NCBI GenBank assembly: GCA_036745875.1
Contig: DAIOFH010000001.1
Location: 21,397-85,396, forward strand
DNA from: DAIOFH01 sp036745875
GTDB lineage: Bacteria > Planctomycetota > SZUA-567
Direction: 5' to 3'
Length of the DNA stretch: 64,000 nucleotides
The notes beneath the pieces are model-generated. The model saw nothing but the letters and a program-made list of their open reading frames with translations, ran no database searches and was not told where the DNA came from. Shown here in pieces: positions 43,089-52,561 of the stretch (within the stretch, counting starts at the first letter, position 1; every line of letters begins with the position of its first letter). A program made the translations under genes and the position numbers.

Positions 43089-46000
43089 TCAGAACAACAA
43101 GCCCACCGAGAACGTGCCGCGCTGGTAGGTGGAGCGTTTGCCGAAAGCCGCTTGGCATCCGAGCGAAAATTCCAGATATTCCGTGGGCATCAGGCGGAGT
43201 GTCGCTCCTATTACCGCCTCGTCGGCGGTCAGGCGGGAGCCGATGGTTGTGAAGCTGTTCTGTGCAGGGTCGTTGGCAAAATACATTCTGCCGCTGGGCG
43301 TGAGATTGCCGAAAGTGCGACGGTAGCCAAGGTCGAGGTCGAGACTGGCCCAGGCGGCAAGATTGTGCGAAAAGCGGCCGCCGAAAGTTGCCGCCAGATT
43401 GCACTGCCGGCCGCCGTCGGCATGCGTTGCGGCAAAGCCGCCGCTTTCAGTGACAGCCGGGTCCCACAGCGCATTCACGGTCAGATTCGCATAGGGTTCG
43501 ATGCTGCTCTCCGCCGACGGCCCAAGCGCATAACCTGCTTCCAGAATACCCTGAACCGACTTTGACTGATAGTGCGAGGTAGGACAGTCGAAATAGCCGC
43601 CGAAGGCCACCTCGCGGCGGTTGTCCAGGTCGTGCAGGCCGCCCGCGAAACCAAGGCTCAACTTCAATTGGCCGGGACCTTTGGCAATGCCTGTCATGGC
43701 ATAGACTCCGAGGTTGTAGCTGTCAATGTCCGACCGGGAAAGGCGCGAGTCGACTTCAAGACGGCTGTCGGCGCGGCGGAAGACAAGCCCGAGACGGAAT
43801 TGCTCGCTGCCGCCCTCAAGCCCCACCGCAAAATCATACCCTTTGACCTTACCCCTTGCGGTATTGGCATCGTACGGGGAGCGCATCAACGTCCCGCCGG
43901 CCTGGACCCAGGTGAACAAATCCCGTGAAGGCCGGAATCCTGGCGATAGGGATGCATAAGCGTTCTGTGTGGTTATTTCAGGCAACGCGTGCACCCTCAC
44001 CGCCCTGGCCGACCCCGAAAGATGGTGCCAAAACCCCTGGTTGAGGGAAAGAATGTGGCTGGAGGTCGTGGTTGACAAGCTGTTGTCGAGAAGTTCAAAC
44101 GCCTGCCTTGCCTCCGACTGGCTTGCGAGTAGGAGGATTTCCGCGCCGAGAGGATTGTCCCCGCCGTTCCAGGCGTCGAGCGCTCCCGCTACGCCGATTT
44201 GGTTGGCCGTCCCGGCGGCGGTGATCAGCTTCAGCACTTCCTCGACCTCGAGGTCGAGGCTGACGCGCCCGCCGTACTCGTTTTGTTTCAGGATGTAGGT
44301 GAGGAAGGCAAGTTCGACTTCCTTGTCCTGCGAAAGACCGGAGATGGAACCGGCGTTCAAAAGAGTGCGCGGCAGATCGAGCCTTAGATCGTCGGAGTGA
44401 AGGGTGAATCCGACATTGTCGTCTATATGGGCGTTGCCGTCAACATGGACGGTTCCCGCCCGGGAGACGGTGTATTTCGATCCGGACGCCATTTCCAGTT
44501 CCTTGACCGAGAGTATGCCGCCCGAATCGCCGTCGCCGGCCAAGAGCGATCCTCCGGACTCTACCCGGACGGTCCCGCCGACGCGGCCGGAGCCTTCGAG
44601 GTTGCCGCCTGACCGGACCATGACGCCGCCGGAGGCGATGCCGCCTTCCTGAGTCGGCGACACGCCGAGGCGGAGAGTTCCCGCTTCGATGGTGGTAAGG
44701 CCGGTATAGGTGTTGTGCTGCCCAAGGGTCAAGATGCCTGTGCCGCGTTTGACCAGCGATTTTCCGTCCCAGGCATAGGAGCCTTCCGAATACATCGCGG
44801 CGGGGTTGTCGTGGTCGGCGAGGACGCTGTCTATGGTGTATTGACCGGGAATGTCAAAGACACCGTGGGCGCTGGCGGGGGAGGAACTGTTCCAGACCAG
44901 GGCAGTTGTGGCGACAAGTTGGCGGTCGTTGTTCTGGCGGGCAAGATTGGGGAGAGCGAAAGTCCGGAGGTCCAGGCCTGTCCCTACCGGGCTGCCGCCG
45001 ATCTTGACCTGGTAGTTTGCGCCAATCGCCCCGTTTGCAGCTTCAGCGACCACACAACTGTTGCTGCTGCTGTATCCAATCAGGTCGATGACCGGGCCCA
45101 TGCCGGCGAATGAGATCGTATCCGCGCTGAGAGCCGCCGCGGCTCCGGGATGGACATTGAGAGTTGTGCCGGCTGCGAAATCCGCGGCACCGCCGATGGC
45201 CAGTGTCTTTCCTTCCGCGATGGTTATTTCGCCTGCCTGGTGGGTTAGATTTCCGGTAATCCTCACATCGGTTTTCAGCTCCAGCGTTTTGCCGGAAATT
45301 TTGTCAAGATTCGCCACGTCCGCAAGATAGCCGCTGATATTGCCTTCTTCAAGGGCGAGGCTCTTGTTGCCGAAGGAGGCGAGGGCGTTTTCATTAAGCT
45401 TGAAATTCCTGATGGTTTGGTCAAATGTCGCGGCGATACCGGCGTTCGCTTCAATCTCCAGGCCACTGCTGTCAGCGAGCGCATTGATGGCGTCAAGCTT
45501 CAGTAGACCGGCGATCACCCTGGTCGAGCCCGTATACGCCTTGGCAGTGGTAAACGCCACCGTGTTTGACGCAGCGTCTATATTGACGTCGCCCGCGCCG
45601 GTCAGCGCGTTGGAGAAGGAGCCGGAAAAGGACAAGGCAAGTTCAGAGTTGTTTACAATTGCCCCGCTGCCGAGAGCGAAAGGATCGCGCATCCGGACTG
45701 TGCCCGCGTCGATAACTGTTTTTCCGGCGAAGTCTATGCTTGGCTTGCTGAGAGTAAGCGCACCACCGCCGGACTTGACCAGCGTACCGGAGCCACTAAG
45801 CAACGCTGCGTACGTGTCGCTGGTTGACTGGTTGAATTCCAGCGTCGCGCCGGGTTCGACCTTGGCATTGCCTTTGACCGTATCGGTGCTTCCTATCAAC
45901 TTTCCCGCGCTTATCGACCAGGACTGACTGCCGGACGCGACGCCCTCCAGGGTCCAGACTGATGTTCCTTCCTTGCCGAGGCGGGTGAAGTTGATGAAGT

Positions 46001-47459
46001 CGTTGTCGGCTGCGGTGTTTGTCGCCACTAGCCGTGCAAGGTTGAACGTGCCGTTGCCGTCGCCTCCCAACACCAGCTTGCTGTTAGTTGCCTCCGAAGC
46101 GTCGACGTCGCCGCCGAACAGCGAGACCGAGGTTATATGCACTTCATTGCCAACGGACGCAATTCCGTTATTGCCTATCTTTATCGCCGCGCGCCGCGTA
46201 CCGTCCCCATTCGTTCCCCCATTGACGGTTGAGTTGTTATATATTTTTCCGTCGTTGCCGGTAAGAAGGATGCCATAGCCGCCCAGGCCGCCGGTGCCGG
46301 TTCCATTGCCGCCGGTAATCGAACCCGAATTGGTTATTTTCGTGGCAAAGGTCGAATAGCTGTGGGCATAGATCCCGTGCCCACCGTTGGAGCCTGCGCC
46401 TCCGTCACTTCCGGCATTGCCGCCGCTGATTGTCGCGTTTTCGAAGTTGTTGATAACCGCATTGTTGGCGAGTACGCCATGCCCTCCCGATCCGGCAAAG
46501 CCGTTTACGCTCTTGCCGCCGTTCCCACCGGAGACTTCTTTTTGATTGTTGAAGATGCCGCCCGCGTGCTGACCCACTTCCGTGTGGGAAAGACTGGCTC
46601 CGACCATAAATACCCCCGCTCCGCCCTGTCCGGCGTATCCGGCATCGGCAGAGCTGCCGCCTGGATTGGTATCGCCTCCAGCACCGCCAACAATCCGGCT
46701 GGTGGAGGTTACGGTCGCCTCGTCATGTACCACCAGGCCGACCCCGCCTCCTCCTCCTCCCCCACTGCTGCCATTGGTGACGCTTGAGACGCTAGTATCG
46801 CCGCCGCGACCGCCCGTTATTTCAGATGAAACGGTAAATGTCGATATGGCGGTAAGAACTCTCCCCGCCCCGCCGCCACCACCACCTCCGCCGACGTTGT
46901 TTCCTGCAACCTGTACGCTCGCGCTCCCGCCTGTACCGCCTACATTGCTGCCGTAACCGCCGCCGCCGCCGGAAATCCCACTCATTCCCGGTCCTCCCAT
47001 TCCGACACCATAGCCGCCGTCGCTGCCGCCTAGTATTGTGCTGGTTCCCCCCGCTCCTCCGGCTCCGAACCCATAACCGGGACCTGCATCCGAGTTTTCC
47101 GTGGTTGCGTTGGTACTGATGTCGCCGCCTCTGCCTCCATTGCTTTCCCCATACGCTCCTCCGCCTCCGCCTACTCCGCCGTCGCCGCCCTTTCCGCCTG
47201 TACCGTTGCCGTTCCATGCTCCGCCACCACCACCGCCGCCACCGATACCGCCTTTGCCGCCGGTCCCCCCGGATGCGTTCGGATGATTACCGCCTCCGTC
47301 GCCCGCGCCGGTGAGTATCCGTCCATCGAGGCTAATTTCGACAGCCTCAAGCGGGGCGGAGGCAAGCAATACCAAACAGAAAATTAAGAATATCCCGGCT
47401 GGCAACGTGGTTCTCACGGCAGGTATGACGTGGTTTTCAAAGGATGAAGTCTGCATCAT
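43089..47459 (-). CDS. Gly-rich autotransporter (type Va) with PATR repeats
   Basis: A 1456-residue secreted protein. A long signal peptide (cut near LEA, residue 39) precedes about 350 residues that are nearly half Gly with Asn, Ser and Thr. Next come beta-helix repeats, including autotransporter-associated strand repeats such as GTLVKSGGGALTLS and LVKRGTGILTLGQHNTYTGL. The last 280 or so residues are the beta-barrel translocator, beginning near LFTWVQAGGTLMR and ending in GTFSVGLLF with a terminal Phe. GGGAG lies six bases before the ATG. The passenger is probably a surface fibre or adhesin; no protease triad or lipase motif is seen. It is monocistronic. Confidence 0.9.
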   Translation of the reverse strand: MMQTSSFENHVIPAVRTTLPAGIFLIFCLVLLASAPLEAVEISLDGRILTGAGDGGGNHPNASGGTGGKGGIGGGGGGGGAWNGNGTGGKGGDGGVGGGGGAYGESNGGRGGDISTNATTENSDAGPGYGFGAGGAGGTSTILGGSDGGYGVGMGGPGMSGISGGGGGYGSNVGGTGGSASVQVAGNNVGGGGGGGGAGRVLTAISTFTVSSEITGGRGGDTSVSSVTNGSSGGGGGGGVGLVVHDEATVTSTSRIVGGAGGDTNPGGSSADAGYAGQGGAGVFMVGASLSHTEVGQHAGGIFNNQKEVSGGNGGKSVNGFAGSGGHGVLANNAVINNFENATISGGNAGSDGGAGSNGGHGIYAHSYSTFATKITNSGSITGGNGTGTGGLGGYGILLTGNDGKIYNNSTVNGGTNGDGTRRAAIKIGNNGIASVGNEVHITSVSLFGGDVDASEATNSKLVLGGDGNGTFNLARLVATNTAADNDFINFTRLGKEGTSVWTLEGVASGSQSWSISAGKLIGSTDTVKGNAKVEPGATLEFNQSTSDTYAALLSGSGTLVKSGGGALTLSKPSIDFAGKTVIDAGTVRMRDPFALGSGAIVNNSELALSFSGSFSNALTGAGDVNIDAASNTVAFTTAKAYTGSTRVIAGLLKLDAINALADSSGLEIEANAGIAATFDQTIRNFKLNENALASFGNKSLALEEGNISGYLADVANLDKISGKTLELKTDVRITGNLTHQAGEITIAEGKTLAIGGAADFAAGTTLNVHPGAAAALSADTISFAGMGPVIDLIGYSSSNSCVVAEAANGAIGANYQVKIGGSPVGTGLDLRTFALPNLARQNNDRQLVATTALVWNSSSPASAHGVFDIPGQYTIDSVLADHDNPAAMYSEGSYAWDGKSLVKRGTGILTLGQHNTYTGLTTIEAGTLRLGVSPTQEGGIASGGVMVRSGGNLEGSGRVGGTVRVESGGSLLAGDGDSGGILSVKELEMASGSKYTVSRAGTVHVDGNAHIDDNVGFTLHSDDLRLDLPRTLLNAGSISGLSQDKEVELAFLTYILKQNEYGGRVSLDLEVEEVLKLITAAGTANQIGVAGALDAWNGGDNPLGAEILLLASQSEARQAFELLDNSLSTTTSSHILSLNQGFWHHLSGSARAVRVHALPEITTQNAYASLSPGFRPSRDLFTWVQAGGTLMRSPYDANTARGKVKGYDFAVGLEGGSEQFRLGLVFRRADSRLEVDSRLSRSDIDSYNLGVYAMTGIAKGPGQLKLSLGFAGGLHDLDNRREVAFGGYFDCPTSHYQSKSVQGILEAGYALGPSAESSIEPYANLTVNALWDPAVTESGGFAATHADGGRQCNLAATFGGRFSHNLAAWASLDLDLGYRRTFGNLTPSGRMYFANDPAQNSFTTIGSRLTADEAVIGATLRLMPTEYLEFSLGCQAAFGKRSTYQRGTFSVGLLF

Positions 47460-47644
47460 AGAATACTCCCGGTTTTTGCGTGAGGTATCTGGTCGATTTG
47501 CTTTGAGTTTTTGCTGCTCTGCCGAGTGATGGATCCTGGTTATTACGAATGCACATTATGCATCATTTTACATGGCATGCATAGTTTCTTTCGCCAGAAG
47601 ATTTTGGGAAAGCTCTAATCCGATTATTGAATTAAATGTTCATG

Positions 47645-47677
47645 AAACAAAAGAAGGGGAACGATCACTCGTTCCCC
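47645..47677 (-). terminator. Rho-independent terminator of the DUF3298-like gene
   Basis: On the minus strand GGGGAACGA and TCGTTCCCC form a perfect nine-base-pair stem with a four-base loop (47656-47677), followed by TTCTTTTGTTT. It lies 46 bases after the stop codon. Confidence 0.8.
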
Positions 47678-47723
47678 ATGGAGGGCAAACTATTGGTTGT
47701 TTTTGACCACTCGAACCACGCTG

Positions 47724-48449
47724 TTATTTTATTGGCCATACCTCGGCATTTGGGCCTGCCGCTTCCAAGTCGGAGATGGGGACCGTATATTCGACAAGCC
47801 CAAACACGTATGGTAAGACCTGATACTGCTGGAACACCACTTTGATGCTGTCGGGAAGAAGGATCAGGTCGGAATAATTATCGCGGGTGGGCGCGGAGCC
47901 TTCCGTAAACCAACCATCCTCCAGAAGGGACGCATCGCTGTCGTCATAATCCGAACCCATTCGTAAATTCATGTATTCCCGCGTTTTTTCCTTGGCCTGT
48001 CCTGCGATTATGGAAAGCGCCTTGTCCGGGTCGGCGAAGAGGTTGTCCAATTCCAATGATTCGCCGCTTTCGAGGTTGTAATGGCGGGTGATGATGAATG
48101 TCATGGGATGGGCGGCATGCAGGGGATAGCGGAAAATTTCAAATTCGAGGCTGACCACTTTTTCGGAGGGGTAATGGGTTTCATAGCTGATTTCCACCGT
48201 CAGCGAATCCTCCTCCATGTCGAAGGAAATTGCGCTCGGTTCGCCGTCAAGCATTGCAAGCGCATTTTCGGACAGCCATTCCTGCAGATCGGCGTCGATT
48301 TTTTTATTGTCGAAGTAGGGATAGGACACTTCCACGGTGGTGGCTTGCCTGGCAGTCTTCTTCACTTCGCCCGCGAAAACGGTGGGATAGTGAAGGAGCA
48401 GGGTCAAAAAACATGCGGTGAGACAGGCGTGAAGAATGTTTTTCAGCAT
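47724..48449 (-). CDS. Secreted DUF3298/RsiV-like domain protein
   Basis: A 241-residue protein with a 26-residue signal peptide (cut near VFA). The mature part matches the DUF4163-DUF3298 pattern of RsiV-like and PdaC-like proteins: VEVSYPYFDNKKIDADLQEW, SLEFEIFRYPLHAAHPMTF, YNLESGESLELDNLF and, near the end, FQQYQVLPYVFGLVEYTVP. RsiV binds lysozyme, but this protein lacks a membrane-spanning anti-sigma domain, and its ligand is unknown. ATG 48449 is preceded by AAGGAATC. It has its own terminator. Confidence 0.75.
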   Translation of the reverse strand: MLKNILHACLTACFLTLLLHYPTVFAGEVKKTARQATTVEVSYPYFDNKKIDADLQEWLSENALAMLDGEPSAISFDMEEDSLTVEISYETHYPSEKVVSLEFEIFRYPLHAAHPMTFIITRHYNLESGESLELDNLFADPDKALSIIAGQAKEKTREYMNLRMGSDYDDSDASLLEDGWFTEGSAPTRDNYSDLILLPDSIKVVFQQYQVLPYVFGLVEYTVPISDLEAAGPNAEVWPIK

Positions 48450-49016
48450 TTTGATTCCTTTTTTATTATGAGGCGGAATTTCTATCTTCGTCCTATAACT
48501 TTCCTTTTTTGTTATCGGCCTTTCAGGAAAAAATCCCGAATGATAAAAAAATAACACAGTTTTGTTTTGCGTTGCCTCTGGTTGATCGTGGACGGTCGAA
48601 AACGAAAAAAAACGGGATCTGTTCAGGCCATAGAATCTTGTGTAGACTGAAAGACGTACGAATGTATGTTAGTCTGTCGAACAGTGTTCCTTGGTTTATT
48701 CGATAAGGAAGAAGTTCATCCAAGTTTATATAGAATTAAAGCAAGTACATGCATAAATCCAAAAAGAAATACTTCTGCCGCTGCTCATGCATGGTGTTAT
48801 GATGTTTCCGGATTGCCTGCACGACATCAGTCTGTGATAGTGATTTTGGTAAGTTTTTCACAAATTAACGCAGTATTTGTGCCATTATTTAAAAGAATTG
48901 CGAAGTATCGATGGAAATAGTGGTTATTTTGATTGACCAACGACGAGAAATGAGTATAGTTTTTATTTATAGTAAGTACTTGCTTTATGCGATTAATGGG
49001 AAGAGGAAGGAAAAAC
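48450..49016. other. AT-rich gap with a candidate TetR operator
   Basis: The 567 bases between the divergent DUF3298-like and TetR genes are much more AT-rich than their surroundings. The short open frames in it lack ribosome-binding sites and recognisable products. AGTAAGTACTTGCT (48971-48984) is palindromic at 12 of 14 positions and lies 33 bases before the TetR start, a plausible autoregulatory operator. The base composition shift could mark an old insertion or deletion site. Confidence 0.45.
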
Positions 49017-49628
49017 ATGCGGCGGTTATCACGTGATTCGAAAAAGAAACTGATGAGCGCAACATTGGACCTGGTTGCGGAGGTCGGTTACAAAAATGCC
49101 TCAACCAAACGAATCGCCCAAGCGGCCAATATGAACGAATCTTCCATATTCAGACTTTTCGGCAGCAAAAGGCAGTTGTTCCTGGATTCGATATTTTTCA
49201 TGTCCATGAGCAGCGACGATATCGATATGAAATATATCTGGAATCTGACCGGCTGCCGTGAGAGGCTTTGCGAGTTCATCGGCCAATGCCTGGATCTGTG
49301 CATCAGGCAATTGTCGATAAACCGGATGTTTGTTTTCTGCACGGTGGAAGTTATGGATGAGAAATTTCAGAAGATGGTCTTGGCGAGGGTTCTGCAGGTA
49401 TCGGACCTGTTTCGCCTGTTTTTGGAGAGGGAGCGGCAGCTCGGTGAAATCATCCCCACCGACACAGCCATTCTTCCCGACCTGGTGTTTTCCCGGCTGA
49501 CCATGGCTGCCATGTATTTTTTCCGCATGGACATTGACCTTGCAGAAATCAACGAAGACAAGCAGGCTTTTGTGCATGAGCTGACCGATTTCGTTTGGGA
49601 AAAGCTCTGCGTCAAAGAGGCTGGTTGA
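49017..49628 (+). CDS. TetR/AcrR-family regulator 1
   Basis: A 203-residue regulator. The HTH lies at about residues 8-50: LMSATLDLVAEVGYKNASTK, then RIAQAANMNESSIFRLFGSK with the typical F-x-LFGSK ending. The rest is the all-helical ligand and dimerisation domain. ATG 49017 has GGAAGG upstream and is preferred over ATG 48987. It converges on a second TetR gene with only 14 bases between the stops. No efflux or enzyme target is adjacent, so what it controls, apart from possibly itself, is unknown. Confidence 0.9.
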   Translation: MRRLSRDSKKKLMSATLDLVAEVGYKNASTKRIAQAANMNESSIFRLFGSKRQLFLDSIFFMSMSSDDIDMKYIWNLTGCRERLCEFIGQCLDLCIRQLSINRMFVFCTVEVMDEKFQKMVLARVLQVSDLFRLFLERERQLGEIIPTDTAILPDLVFSRLTMAAMYFFRMDIDLAEINEDKQAFVHELTDFVWEKLCVKEAG

Positions 49629-49642
49629 GATTCTTGCCGCAA

Positions 49643-50254
49643 TTATGACTGGAAAAGCTCCCTGGCGATGCGCGGGCACATCTCGCTGACTTCGGCGGAG
49701 AGGCTGTCTCTCAGTTCTTTTGTGAGGGCCAGGGTGTTTTCGCCCGCCGCGGTGTGCAGGACGATGCGCGAGAGATGGCTCACGAACAGGTCGATTTCGA
49801 TATGGTAATCTTTTTTCGGGATTAGTCCCTTTTCCGCCATCCGGGAAAGGTATGCGCCGAAATGATCGCATATCTTCAACAGGGCATTCAGTTGTTTGCG
49901 CGGTGAAAGTGGTGAGGCGTTGGTTTTGTTGAGCATGACAATGCGAAGAATATGGATGTGCGAGAAAATCGCCTCGATGTATGAAAGGGCAAGTTCCCGC
50001 AGATCGGCCGCAATGTCCCGATACCGTAACCTGCTGTCGACTGAATCCAGTTCAGTCACCGGCTGGTCAATGTATGTCTCTATGACCTGCCGGTAGATGG
50101 TCGGCTTGTCGTTGAAGTGGTTGAACAGTGTTCCTTCGCTAAGGCCGCTTTGTTTGGCGATTTCCTTGGTTGTGGTAGAAGAATATCCTTTGGTTCCGAA
50201 AAGGATGAGGCCGGCCTTTAGTATTTTGGATTTGCTGTCATCAGCAACAGTCAT
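49643..50254 (-). CDS. TetR/AcrR-family regulator 2
   Basis: A 203-residue regulator with HTH at about 8-52: ILKAGLILFGTKGYSSTTTK, then EIAKQSGLSEGTLFNHFNDK. The ligand domain is helical. It has the same length as regulator 1, but the sequences outside the HTH are not close, so they are not a recent duplication. It is transcribed away from the MCP gene at 50496; the 241-base gap between them may hold its operator, though I see no strong palindrome. Confidence 0.9.
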   Translation of the reverse strand: MTVADDSKSKILKAGLILFGTKGYSSTTTKEIAKQSGLSEGTLFNHFNDKPTIYRQVIETYIDQPVTELDSVDSRLRYRDIAADLRELALSYIEAIFSHIHILRIVMLNKTNASPLSPRKQLNALLKICDHFGAYLSRMAEKGLIPKKDYHIEIDLFVSHLSRIVLHTAAGENTLALTKELRDSLSAEVSEMCPRIARELFQS

Positions 50255-50495
50255 TGAATAGTCCCCACGGTCTAAGCCGCTTGGTTGCGGGCTTAGAGCA
50301 TGTTGTCATAAAGTTAGTGATGCTGTCGGTGCCTATCGCCGTGAACTATACCATATACTGCTTTTTCCGTTAAAAGTAAACAATCTTCCAGTCCAAAAAC
50401 GGCGACTGCCGGCGATATAGTCCGGCGGTAAGGGTGACTATTGTCTTTAGGCAGGGCCAAGTGCCTCCTGTCCGCAAGGCAATCAAGGAGAAGAG

Positions 50496-52478
50496 ATGCG
50501 CTTGTCAATGTCTGGTAAAATCTATGCAGTGGTCGTTATGATACTGTTGGTCTCCGTCATTATTCTCGCAATCAGCCTGTACAGTATCGGCCGGTTGACC
50601 TACGCCATGGGCGACACCGCCAGACAATCATGGCGGACGCTCAGCATGTACGCTGTCCAGTTGGTCGCCCTTGAACGCGGACTGGAAGTGGAAAGAATCA
50701 TCAAAAGCACCAACGAAAACGAAATGCAGGAGATGACCGGCAAAGGACTCCGGAGCAGCGAGGCCTCAATGGAAAACCAATTGGCCGCCTACGCGACGCA
50801 TTTCGACGTCCCGGCCACCCAGGCGCAACTCGAAAACGCCGCCGAAATCCGGAAGCTATGGGAAGACTATGCCAGGGTCACCAGCGAAGTGGCATCGCTG
50901 TCCTTGGAAAACAGCAATAACAAGGCTGCCGTGATTAATGACGGCATGATACCGTTCTGGGACAAGGTGGACGAAGATTTCGAGGACCTGGCCGATTTTG
51001 TTATGGAAAATCACGCGGATTATGTTCTCTATACGCCTGCGATACGTGAACTGCGCGTCGACATGATGCGCTTCCGGCTATTTATGCTTCGCCGCATTCC
51101 CGAGGAAGACCCGGTACGCTCCAAAGCCTATGGTGAAAGCATCGCCACCATCATGCAGCAGGTCGACGGATCGCTTCGGGAGATGTCCCAAAAGATTCCG
51201 CCGGCGGAGGGTGGCACGAAAGTTGCCGAGCTTCTCAAGAAACTGGAGACTACCGGTGCGGAGTCGGTGAGCACTATCATGAAGTTGGTCGACCTGGATT
51301 CGAACGTCAAGGCCAGCCGCCTCAATATGGACAAGGGTGAAAAATCCCGTCTTGCATTGACGGCGCATACCAACAGCTGGATCCACAAGGGTAACGAACT
51401 GATGAACGTCTCCATCGCCAATACCGATGCGCTTGGCACTACGGTGAGCCGCCTTATGATGATCGTCAGCGCCATCGGCATCGCTGCGTCCATGATATTC
51501 GTTTATTTTACACTTTCCGCCATCACCAGACGGCTCAACCAAATCATCGCCGACTTGGGCGAAAGCTCGTCGCAGGTGAACTCGGCTGCGACGCAGATCA
51601 GCAGTGCTTCGCAGGGGCTGGCAGAAGGCTCCACCGAGCAGGCCGCTTCCCTGGAGGAGACTTCGTCCGCCCTCGAGCAGATGGCGTCCATGACCAGGCA
51701 GAACGCCGATAACGCCACCAAGACAAATGACACCACCCAGTCGAACAACAAGTTGATCTCCACCGGTTCCATGGCTGTGGGAAACATGTCGAAGGCAATG
51801 GACGAGATCAATCAATCGGCCGAACAAATCAGCCGCATCATCAAGACCATAGAAGACATCGCCTTCCAGACAAACCTGCTTGCCCTCAATGCCGCCGTTG
51901 AAGCCGCGCGGGCGGGCGAGGCGGGGAAGGGCTTTGCCGTGGTCGCTGACGAAGTCAGGAATTTGGCCAGCCGGTCGGCCCAGGCTGCGCGGGATACGAC
52001 CCAGTTGATCGGCACAACGATTGAGCGCGTCCGCAACGGTTCCGAAATCGCCGTGATGCTCAGCGACAGCTTCAGGCAGATAGGGGACGGTTCCAGGTCA
52101 GTGGCCATGCTTATCAGCGAAATCACCGCAGCCACCAATGAACAGGCCCAAGGGGTGGATCAGGTAAATACCGCGATGGCGCAGATGGACAAGGTGACCC
52201 AGGGGAACGCGGCGGCGGCCGAAGAAGCGTCTTCCGCCGCGGAGCAACTGTCCGCGCAGGCAGGCATGCTGGACGGGATGGTCGGCGATCTGGTGAGCAT
52301 GGTGAAGAGGACGGCCAACTCCAACGGGACACCCCAGCTGGGGATGAAGACCATGAAAGTCGCACGGATTCGAACCGAGCCCCGCGGCAACGGGATGAAC
52401 ATGATCGAGTCTGGAGACAATATCAGGATGATACCCTCGTCCAAGGTTATTCCATTGGACGACGACAGGGATTTTTAA
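50496..52478 (+). CDS. Methyl-accepting chemotaxis protein, four-helix-bundle type
   Basis: A 660-residue chemoreceptor. Membrane helix 1 (about 9-30) and helix 2 (about 322-342) flank a roughly 290-residue all-helical periplasmic domain of the extended four-helix-bundle kind. After helix 2 there is little or no canonical HAMP. The cytoplasmic coiled coil carries the CheA/CheW hairpin tip ([20 protein letters not shown]) and [20 protein letters not shown]. The tail has no CheR/CheB pentapeptide. GGAG precedes the start. The ligand is unknown. Confidence 0.93.
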   Translation: MRLSMSGKIYAVVVMILLVSVIILAISLYSIGRLTYAMGDTARQSWRTLSMYAVQLVALERGLEVERIIKSTNENEMQEMTGKGLRSSEASMENQLAAYATHFDVPATQAQLENAAEIRKLWEDYARVTSEVASLSLENSNNKAAVINDGMIPFWDKVDEDFEDLADFVMENHADYVLYTPAIRELRVDMMRFRLFMLRRIPEEDPVRSKAYGESIATIMQQVDGSLREMSQKIPPAEGGTKVAELLKKLETTGAESVSTIMKLVDLDSNVKASRLNMDKGEKSRLALTAHTNSWIHKGNELMNVSIANTDALGTTVSRLMMIVSAIGIAASMIFVYFTLSAITRRLNQIIADLGESSSQVNSAATQISSASQGLAEGSTEQAASLEETSSALEQMASMTRQNADNATKTNDTTQSNNKLISTGSMAVGNMSKAMDEINQSAEQISRIIKTIEDIAFQTNLLALNAAVEAARAGEAGKGFAVVADEVRNLASRSAQAARDTTQLIGTTIERVRNGSEIAVMLSDSFRQIGDGSRSVAMLISEITAATNEQAQGVDQVNTAMAQMDKVTQGNAAAAEEASSAAEQLSAQAGMLDGMVGDLVSMVKRTANSNGTPQLGMKTMKVARIRTEPRGNGMNMIESGDNIRMIPSSKVIPLDDDRDF

Positions 52479-52561
52479 TTCGAGTCGGTGGAACGAAAGA
52501 TTTTGCCCATGGGACGGTTTTTCAGCAATTTTCTCCCCGCGAAAAGCTGATGAAACCGTCT

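Noticed and set aside
43129..47286. Several long plus-strand open frames within the autotransporter region, some proline-rich
   Set aside because: They are antisense shadows of the Gly-rich minus-strand gene (GGN codons read as NCC) and have no ribosome-binding sites.
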